23,560 bases of DNA from Actinomycetes bacterium (GTDB lineage Bacteria; Actinomycetota; Thermoleophilia; BMS3ABIN01): the NCBI GenBank assembly GCA_021790075.1, contig JAJYIN010000007.1, positions 1 through 23,560 of the forward strand, read 5' to 3'. Below, piece by piece: positions 17,298-23,560 of this stretch (its first letter is position 1; each line of letters starts with the position of its first letter). Below the pieces are notes generated by a model. That model ran no database searches. It had not been told where the DNA came from and saw only the letters and a list, made by a program, of their open reading frames with translations. Position numbers and translations under genes: made by a program.

Positions 17298-18380
17298 ATG
17301 CGAATCCCCAGAAGACTTTCAGTCTTCTTCCTTTGTCTCTCACTTGTTAGCCTGACCCTTCTGGTTACCCTTGTGGCCATCGCGCTGGCTGATCCCGCCG
17401 GCGACATCGCCAGCAAGCAGTCTGAGGCGTCCTCAGTCCAGGCCGATATCAATAACCTGAGCAGCCAGCTGGAAGCGAAGGTCGAGAGCTATGACGCCGC
17501 CAACTCGAAGCTGGGCGAGATCCGGCAGAGCATCAAGGACAACCAGGCCCAGTTGGACCAGGCCACAGCGACTCTGAACGTGACGCAGGGCCGCCTCGAC
17601 AACAGGGTGGAGAAGATCTATCGCAACGGGTCGGTGGACATGCTGGATGTTCTGATGGATACCAGCAATCTCGACGAGTTTTTGACCAAGTATGACATGT
17701 TGACCAGGGTCGGCGAGCAGGACCGCAACGATGTCGAGCAGGTCAAGCAGCTCAAGGCCCGGGTCGAGGACGCCAAGACCAAGCTGGCCGCCGGCCAGGA
17801 CTCACAGCAACAGCTGGTTGCCCAGCTCGACTCGCAGAAATCGGAGATTGAATCCGGACTGGCCCAGCGCAAGCAGATGCTCGCCGGCATCAGCGGAGAG
17901 ATCGCGCAACTGCAGGCACAGGAGCAGGCCCAGCAGGCGCAGGCATTGCAGGCCCAGGTCGCCAGCGAGAACAGCAGCAGCGGTGGTGGTGGCGGTGGTG
18001 GCGGCGGGGATTACGGTCCTCCGCCGGCGGCGACGCACGGAGATGCTGTCAGCATCGCCATGTCGTACCTGGGCGTGCCCTATGTCTGGGGCGGCGCCTC
18101 CCGTTCGGGCGTTGACTGTTCCGGCCTGGTGATGCTCGTCTACGGACAGCTGGGCATCTCGCTGCCTCATTTCGCGGCGGCCCAGTATGCGGCCGGCACC
18201 CCGATCAGCTACGGTGACCTGCAGCCGGGCGACCTGGTCTTCTTCGGCTACGGCGGCATCGACCACGTCGGCATCTACATCGGCGGCGGCCAGATGATCC
18301 ATGCTCCCTTCGAGGGCGAGACGGTGCAGATCGCGCCCGTCTCTGCCGGTGGTTCCTACCGCGGAGCCTGCCGCCTCTAG
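17298..18380 (+). CDS. Secreted coiled-coil NlpC/P60 peptidoglycan endopeptidase
   Basis: A cell-wall hydrolase of about 360 residues that probably cuts stem peptides outside the membrane. A signal peptide starts at MRIPRRLSVFFLCLSLVSLTLL with a likely cleavage after ALA. A long coiled coil (about residues 40-220, rich in Gln, Lys and Glu) follows, then a linker with nine consecutive glycines, then the NlpC/P60 domain with catalytic Cys in VDCSGLVMLVY, His in DHVGIYIGGGQMIHAP, and GVPYVWGGASRSG. This matches actinobacterial RipC/PcsB-type enzymes, whose coils are controlled by FtsEX. The start is unclear: ATG 17298 gives the normal signal peptide but has no ribosome site, while the frame is open back to ATG 17193. 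A terminator follows. Confidence 0.92.
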   Translation: MRIPRRLSVFFLCLSLVSLTLLVTLVAIALADPAGDIASKQSEASSVQADINNLSSQLEAKVESYDAANSKLGEIRQSIKDNQAQLDQATATLNVTQGRLDNRVEKIYRNGSVDMLDVLMDTSNLDEFLTKYDMLTRVGEQDRNDVEQVKQLKARVEDAKTKLAAGQDSQQQLVAQLDSQKSEIESGLAQRKQMLAGISGEIAQLQAQEQAQQAQALQAQVASENSSSGGGGGGGGGDYGPPPAATHGDAVSIAMSYLGVPYVWGGASRSGVDCSGLVMLVYGQLGISLPHFAAAQYAAGTPISYGDLQPGDLVFFGYGGIDHVGIYIGGGQMIHAPFEGETVQIAPVSAGGSYRGACRL

Positions 18381-18404
18381 CAGCTACGGAAAAAAGCCTG
18401 ACAC

Positions 18405-18431
18405 GAGCCCGGTGCCAATCGGGCTCTTTTT
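18405..18431 (+). terminator. Intrinsic terminator after the NlpC/P60 gene
   Basis: GAGCCCG (18405-18411) pairs perfectly with CGGGCTC (18420-18426) around an 8-base loop, followed by five T. Confidence 0.92.
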
Positions 18432-18478
18432 GTGCGCCTGATTCCCACATCGGCCTGAAAAGAGGTAAAGTCCCAGTT

Positions 18479-19945
18479 ATGCAACCGGCTGAAAAACCGA
18501 TTAGGGTCAGATTCGCGCCAAGCCCAACTGGATACCTGCACGTCGGGGGCGCCCGCACGGCGCTCTATAACTGGCTGTTTGCCCGGTCCCGGAGTGGCAG
18601 TTTCATCCTGAGGATCGAAGACACCGATACCTCCCGTTCAACGGACGAAGCCATCGTCCAGATCATCAGCAGCATGGAGTGGCTGGGCCTGGGCTGGGAT
18701 GAGGGTCCCGGCAGGCCGGGGGCATACGGGCCATACCGGCAGATGGAACGGGCGGCGCTTTACCGGCAGGCCTCCGGGCAACTGCTGTCAGAGGGGAAGG
18801 CTTACCGGTGCTACTGCACCGAAGAAGAGCTGGATGAGGACAGGAAACGCGCCCGTGCGGCAGGGCGTCCCATCGTCTACTGCGGCCGCTGCCGGGAGCT
18901 TTCGGCCGCCGGCGAGCAGGCATTTATCGCCGAGGGGCGCGAGGCAGTCATCCGCCTGCGGATGCCCGAGACAGGCAGGACCGTGGTCAGGGACCTGATC
19001 CATGGCGACGTCGAGTTCGAGAATGCGCAACTGGGCGACTTCATCCTGGTCCGCTCCAACGGTGTGCCGACTTACAACTTCGCCGTCGCCGTGGATGACG
19101 CCGCCATGGAGATCACCCATGTGGTCCGCGGTGACGATCACCTCGCCAACACCCCCCGCCAGCTGATCCTGCTGGCAGCAATGGGGAAACAGGCGCCGGC
19201 CTACGCCCATCTGCCGCTCATCCTGGGGCATGACCGCTCGCCGCTCTCAAAACGGCACGGTTCCGTTTCCGTGGAGGAGTTCCGCGCCCGCGGCTATGTG
19301 CGCGAGGCGCTCATCAATTACCTGGCCCTGCTGGGGTGGAGCTACGACGCCGAAACCACCCTCTTTTCCGTTGATGAGCTGGTGGAGAAATTCAGTCTCG
19401 AGAGGGTGGGAAGCACCGCGGCCGTCTTTGATACGGAGAAACTCCTGTGGATGAACGGCCACTATATCCGTGTTCTCAGCGCCGGGGAGCTGGAAGCACG
19501 GATAGAGGAATATATCAAAGGCACCTCTCTGGAAGGCCTGCCGGGAAAGGACGGCAAACCGGGGCTGGCGGAGCTGGTGCCGCTGGTCCAGGAGAAGATG
19601 AAGACGCTGGCCGATTTCCTCGACCTTACCGACTTCTTCTTTCTGCCGCTGGAGTTCGAGCCGGAGATCATTGAAAAACTGCGGGGCAGCGTGCAGCCTG
19701 CCGCGGTGCTTGAAAAGGCAATTCAGGTGTTATATGAACTGCCGGATTTTGATACCGGAACAATCGAGGCGTCGCTGCGGCGGGCGGCGGCGGACATGGA
19801 CATCAAGGTGGGCAAGTTCCTGCAGCCGCTGCGCATCGCGGTCAGCGCCAAAATGGTGACGCCGGGCATGTTCGAGACGCTGGCCGTCCTGGGCCGGGAA
19901 GAAAGCCTGGCCCGGCTAAAGGCGGCCCTGGTTTTGATCCAGTAG
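18479..19945 (+). CDS. gltX: Glutamyl-tRNA synthetase
   Basis: Class I aminoacyl-tRNA synthetase charging tRNA with glutamate. The HIGH-type motif is in FAPSPTGYLHVGGARTALYNW, followed by LRIEDTDTSRS; the KMSKS-type motif is LSKRHGS. A cysteine set CYC and CGRC (about residues 117-141) matches the zinc-binding SC fold of many GluRS. CRCYCTEEEL-type and GVPTYNFAVAVDDAAMEITHVVRGDDHL blocks are also diagnostic. It has 488 residues, the normal length. Whether it is discriminating, or also charges tRNA-Gln for the amidotransferase route, cannot be decided here. ATG 18479 has AGAGGT 12 bases upstream, a rather long spacing. A tRNA-Glu gene lies 1.5 kb downstream on the other strand. Confidence 0.97.
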   Translation: MQPAEKPIRVRFAPSPTGYLHVGGARTALYNWLFARSRSGSFILRIEDTDTSRSTDEAIVQIISSMEWLGLGWDEGPGRPGAYGPYRQMERAALYRQASGQLLSEGKAYRCYCTEEELDEDRKRARAAGRPIVYCGRCRELSAAGEQAFIAEGREAVIRLRMPETGRTVVRDLIHGDVEFENAQLGDFILVRSNGVPTYNFAVAVDDAAMEITHVVRGDDHLANTPRQLILLAAMGKQAPAYAHLPLILGHDRSPLSKRHGSVSVEEFRARGYVREALINYLALLGWSYDAETTLFSVDELVEKFSLERVGSTAAVFDTEKLLWMNGHYIRVLSAGELEARIEEYIKGTSLEGLPGKDGKPGLAELVPLVQEKMKTLADFLDLTDFFFLPLEFEPEIIEKLRGSVQPAAVLEKAIQVLYELPDFDTGTIEASLRRAAADMDIKVGKFLQPLRIAVSAKMVTPGMFETLAVLGREESLARLKAALVLIQ

Positions 19946-19985
19946 CGCCGCTGTGATACTTCAGGCGATTTCCGGGTAAAAACAG

Positions 19986-20005
19986 AGGAAAGCTGTAATT
20001 TTCCT
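19986..20005. promoter_or_regulatory. Operator-like inverted repeat before fprA
   Basis: AGGAAA (19986-19991) and TTTCCT (20000-20005) form a perfect inverted repeat with an 8-base spacer, 15 bases before the fprA start. TGTAAT inside it could be a -10 box. No family of regulator can be named. Confidence 0.3.
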
Positions 20006-20019
20006 GTCCGGAGGTAAAC

Positions 20020-21252
20020 ATGGAACCTGTAAAGCTCGCGGATGGCGTTTACTGGGTGGGCGCCGTTGACTGGGACATCCGTGAATTCCACGGCCTGGGC
20101 ACGCCGCAGGGAAGCACCTACAACTCCTACCTGATCGTCGACGAGAAGACTGTCCTCATCGATACGGTCAAATCCCCGGAAACAGAGACGCTGCTCGGCC
20201 ACGTGTCGAAGATCATCGATCCGGTGAAGATCGATTACGTCATATCCAACCACTCCGAGTACGACCACAGCGGCAGCCTCGGCCGGGTGATGGAAGCGGC
20301 GCCGGGGGCCACCCTCATCGCCAGCAAGGACGGCGTCAAGCGTCTGGAGCAGATGTTTCACCAGGACTGGAATTTCCAGGCGGTGGCCGATGGCGAGGAG
20401 CTTTCCCTGGGAGGGCGGACGCTCCGCTTCATCTATGCGCCGCTGCTCCACTGGCCTGAGACCATGTTCAGCTACTGCCCTGAGGATCGCATCCTCTTCT
20501 CCTGTGACGCCTTTGGCGGCCATGTGGCTACCACTGAGCGGTTTTCCGATAAACTGGGCGTTCCCTTTGTGATGCCGTATACTCGAAGCTATTACGCCTT
20601 TCTCCTGGCGGCCTTCAGGCGGGCGGCCGCGCAGGTGATGGGGAAGATAGCCGGCCTGGACATCGACATGATCGGGCCTTCACACGGCCCCATCTGGCGC
20701 GGCAAAGACGATCTGGCCGCCCTGATGGAAGCCTACCGGGCCTGGACTAGCCTGGAACTGGAAGACCGGGCCGTCATCATCTACGGCACCATGTGGGGAA
20801 ACACCGGCCACATGGTGGAAGCGGTCGCGGAGGGCGTGAGCAGCGGCGGCCTCGAGGCCAGGGCTTTCAACGTGCAGCTGACCGATCCCAGCGAGATAAT
20901 CGCCGGCAGCTTCATCAGTAAACTGATCATGTTTGGCTCGCCCACGTTCGAGTCGGGCATCTACCCGCCGGTGGAGGCGTTCATTCCTTACCTGCGGGTT
21001 CCCCGGGACAAGCACAAGAAGATCGCCGTCTTCGGCTCTTACGGCTGGTCCGGCGGCTCCATCCCCAAACTCACCCAGGCGCTCACCGCCGAAGGCTATG
21101 AAGTGATGGAGGAAGGGCTCAAGGTGCGTTTCACGCCCACCTCGGAGGAGCTGGACGCCTGCCGCGAGTTCGGACGGCGGGCGGCGGAATGGGCCCGGGA
21201 GCGGCTGGCCGCCGATGCCGCCGGCGAAGCAGCGGCAGCGGAGCGTCAGTAA
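20020..21252 (+). CDS. fprA: A-type flavoprotein (flavodiiron protein)
   Basis: Flavodiiron protein that reduces O2 to water and/or NO to N2O, protecting anaerobes from oxidative or nitrosative stress. The metallo-beta-lactamase-like domain holds all diiron ligands: HSEYDH in SNHSEYDHSGSL, H in LLHWPETMF, D in FSCDAFGGH, and H in GPSHGPIWR. The C-terminal flavodoxin domain (from about residue 250) binds FMN: VIIYGTMWGNTGHMVEAVA, FGSPTFESGIYPP, AVFGSYGWSGG. It has 410 residues. The last 20 are Ala/Glu-rich and unconserved. The start has GGAGGT four bases upstream. No rubredoxin or NADH:rubredoxin reductase adjoins it, so the electron donor is encoded elsewhere. The 3' end appears partly duplicated downstream. 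Confidence 0.96.
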   Translation: MEPVKLADGVYWVGAVDWDIREFHGLGTPQGSTYNSYLIVDEKTVLIDTVKSPETETLLGHVSKIIDPVKIDYVISNHSEYDHSGSLGRVMEAAPGATLIASKDGVKRLEQMFHQDWNFQAVADGEELSLGGRTLRFIYAPLLHWPETMFSYCPEDRILFSCDAFGGHVATTERFSDKLGVPFVMPYTRSYYAFLLAAFRRAAAQVMGKIAGLDIDMIGPSHGPIWRGKDDLAALMEAYRAWTSLELEDRAVIIYGTMWGNTGHMVEAVAEGVSSGGLEARAFNVQLTDPSEIIAGSFISKLIMFGSPTFESGIYPPVEAFIPYLRVPRDKHKKIAVFGSYGWSGGSIPKLTQALTAEGYEVMEEGLKVRFTPTSEELDACREFGRRAAEWARERLAADAAGEAAAAERQ

Positions 21253-21359
21253 GAACCAGCGGGGCTGCTTCGAATGGGAGGGCTTTCGTGGTCACACGGG
21301 AATCCCGGAGCGGAGCATCAGCAGGAATCAGATGGGCCCGGTGCCCGCGAAGCGGAGCA
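21237..21359 (+). repeat. Decayed direct repeats of the fprA 3' end
   Basis: The 28-base unit starting AGCGGAGCG at 21237, which contains the fprA stop codon, recurs at 21309-21336 with six mismatches, mostly transitions. A third short copy (AGCGGAGCA) begins at 21351. ATGGGCCCGG at 21189-21198 inside fprA recurs at 21332-21341, and GCGAAGC plus GGAGC and TAA follow in the same order in both places. This looks like a degraded tandem duplication. Confidence 0.5.
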
Positions 21360-21368
21360 CCGGTAAAG

Positions 21369-21392
21369 AAAAAAGGGCCCCGCCAGGGGCCC
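21369..21392 (-). terminator. Intrinsic terminator of tRNA-Glu (minus strand)
   Basis: On the minus strand GGGCCCC pairs with GGGGCCC (21386-21392 with 21375-21381) around a 4-base loop, followed by six T (A run at 21369-21374 on the + strand). It lies ten bases past the tRNA 3' end. Confidence 0.88.
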
Positions 21393-21401
21393 GCGAAAAA
21401 A

Positions 21402-21477
21402 TGGTAGCGCATAGGGGATTTGAACCCCTGCTACCGCCGTGAGAGGGCGGCGTCCTAGGCCACTAGACGAATGCGCC
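21402..21477 (-). tRNA. tRNA-Glu (CTC)
   Basis: Reading the minus strand, acceptor GGCGCAT pairs with ATGCGCT (one G-T pair), followed by discriminator A and encoded CCA. The anticodon stem CCGCC/GGCGG holds loop CTCTCAC, giving anticodon CTC for glutamate. The D arm CGTCTAGTGGCCTAGGACG is typical of tRNA-Glu, and the T arm is CAGGGGTTCAAATCCCCT-like. Total length is 76 bases. TATAAA (21501-21506) with TTTGAA (21523-21528), 16 bases apart on the minus strand, is a plausible own promoter overlapping the end of the permease gene. Confidence 0.97.
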
Positions 21478-21500
21478 ACATCAGGGGGTCACACAAAGAT

Positions 21501-21528
21501 TTTATACGGCTACGTCACGTCTTTCAAA
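21501..21528 (-). promoter_or_regulatory. Putative promoter of tRNA-Glu
   Basis: On the minus strand TTTGAA (21523-21528) and TATAAA (21501-21506) are separated by 16 bases. The predicted start is about 16 bases before the mature 5' end of the tRNA. Confidence 0.55.
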
Positions 21529-22273
21529 CCAGATGACCGCGGCGGCCGTGCTCACCAGGATGACCCCAACCAGGACGGCGGCGTCCCCCCAGGCAAAGTT
21601 GAGATCGTGCAGGTAGCGGTAAGGGTCCCAGTAGTAGAACAGGGACAGGAAATGGACGTGGCTGATGGTGTCGTTGATCTTTGCCAGGATGTCGAGGGCG
21701 TACCAGAAGATGATCAGCCCCAGGGAGGTGAAGATGGCGCGCCCGCGGCTGTTGAAGATGGTGGAGAAGAAGAACGAGACGGAGCCGATCGCCATGTAGA
21801 AGAGGAAAGCCGGCACTATCAGCAGCAACAGGCCCAGGTTGCGGAGGTCGCCGCCCACGATGGGGGCGCCGGCGGCGATGGGGGCGAGTGAGGCCCCGAT
21901 AATCAACAACGTGCTCAGCGACAGGAAGAAATGCCGCGTTACCAGGATCGCGCGGCGGGAGATTGGCTGAGACAGCAGCAGCTCCATGGTGCCTTTCTCG
22001 ATCTCACCGGCGATGGCGCCGGTGGCGATGCTGACCATGAAGGCGATCATCACTATTACCCACATCTGTTTCAGGTATTCCACTGAGAGGAAGCCGTCAA
22101 AGGTGGCAAAGGCGAAGTTCTCGCCGCCGAATGCCTTTCTGATGCTTGCCGGGTAACTCTGCCACAACTGGTTGAGCGTATCGACATGGGTGCGCAGGGA
22201 GGGCCAGATCGCCAGAATCATCACCGCGTAGGCGGCAAGGCCGGCCGCGTAAACGAGGATGGTAATCCGCTTG

Positions 22274-23206
<933 letters not shown>

Positions 23207-23339
23207 ATGGAGCTTCCTAAATGGGAGATTGGGGTTCAGGCCCGGCCAAAAGGCTCCCGTAATCGAGAATACCCTCCGGGAAGGTGGCCTAAAACCGAGG
23301 ATTAATTCGCTGCCGGGAGGGCTTATCCTGTTGAGGGAA

Positions 23340-23453
23340 TAAGGCCCTGCAGGCTGCCGGCGAAACCGGCGTCAAATCCGGCTGCCGCCGGACCGGGAAG
23401 GAATTGGGCGCACTTACCCCGCAGGTGAAGAAGGAGGCCGCCGCCGGATTCGG
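23340..23453. other. CCGG-rich intergenic stretch with hairpins
   Basis: GCCGG-CGAAA-CCGGC (23356-23370 region) is a strong hairpin, and CCGGC recurs five times between 23357 and 23395. On the + strand the order of AAACCGG, AAATCCGG, GCTGCC, GGGAAGG and AAGGAGGCCGCC loosely recalls a cobalamin riboswitch core, but the P1 closing stem is not found and no + strand gene follows inside the window. No ORF is credible here. Confidence 0.25.
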
Positions 23454-23560
23454 CTAGGAAGACCGGTTAACGATGATCCACAGGACGATGTAGCTGGCTG
23501 AGATCAAACCGGTGACGCCCCAGATGACATTGGGGTTGGCAATGCCCATGAACAGTGAGA
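23454..23560 (-). CDS. C-terminal end of an unidentified membrane protein (partial)
   Basis: The minus strand is open from the window edge to a TAG at 23454-23456, giving 34 codons with strong G/C third-position preference, as in the neighbouring genes. The peptide has one clear hydrophobic segment (VIWGVTGLISASYIVLWIIV) followed by NRSS, so it ends with a membrane helix and a short, probably cytosolic, tail. An internal ATG has no ribosome site, so this is most likely the tail of a longer gene that begins outside the window. No family can be named from this length. Confidence 0.65.
   Translation of the reverse strand, partial: SLFMGIANPNVIWGVTGLISASYIVLWIIVNRSS

Overview
The window is a gene-dense, high-GC piece of a bacterial chromosome. 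Nearly every gene is housekeeping or metabolic, there is no phage or plasmid module, and most genes lie on the + strand. The gene set points to a deep-branching, probably anaerobic member of the Actinobacteria. Signs of this are a vegetative sigma factor, frequent GTG and TTG starts, an amidase laid out like CwlM, a secreted coiled-coil NlpC/P60 hydrolase, a thiazole synthase of the Thi4 family in place of ThiG, a flavodiiron oxygen/NO reductase and an iron-sulfur flavoprotein. This assignment is inference from gene content, not a phylogenetic result.

Layout. 1-702: 3' end of pyruvate phosphate dikinase. 703-850: palindrome-rich, REP-like spacer. 913-4810: dgt-dnaG-rpoD, start and stop codons overlapping, ending in a terminator. 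4978-6357: an orphan AAA+ response regulator that looks like a sigma-54 activator but has lost the GAFTGA loop. 6441-6515: tRNA-Asn. 6537-6773 (-): cytochrome b5-like protein. 6918-7238: zinc-ribbon protein, probably leaderless. 7235-8457 (-): nitroreductase and iron-sulfur flavoprotein. 8658-9701: HD-GYP response regulator. 9884-10072: very small zinc-ribbon protein.

10073-10380 holds no gene. It carries a terminator, a promoter, a TPP riboswitch and the riboswitch's own intrinsic terminator. These control the thiamin operon thi4-orf-thiE-thiC-thiL-thiD (10381-15904). The operon encodes a complete compact route: ThiC and ThiD make the pyrimidine, Thi4 the thiazole, ThiE joins them and ThiL phosphorylates TMP to TPP. 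The second gene (11208-12047) has no known role and is the best candidate for something undescribed. Its neighbour Thi4 carries cysteine at the position where suicidal eukaryotic Thi4 proteins keep their sulfur-donor cysteine.

16007-18380: two cell-wall genes, a cytosolic-looking amidase and a secreted NlpC/P60 hydrolase. The second has a long AT-rich leader with operator-like and RNA-structure signals. 18479-19945: gltX. 20020-21252: fprA, followed by what looks like a decayed duplicate of its own 3' end. 21402-21477 (-): tRNA-Glu, with its terminator just downstream at 21369-21392. 21502-23206 (-): a two-gene ABC-2 exporter. 23454-23560 (-): the C-terminal end of an unidentified membrane protein.
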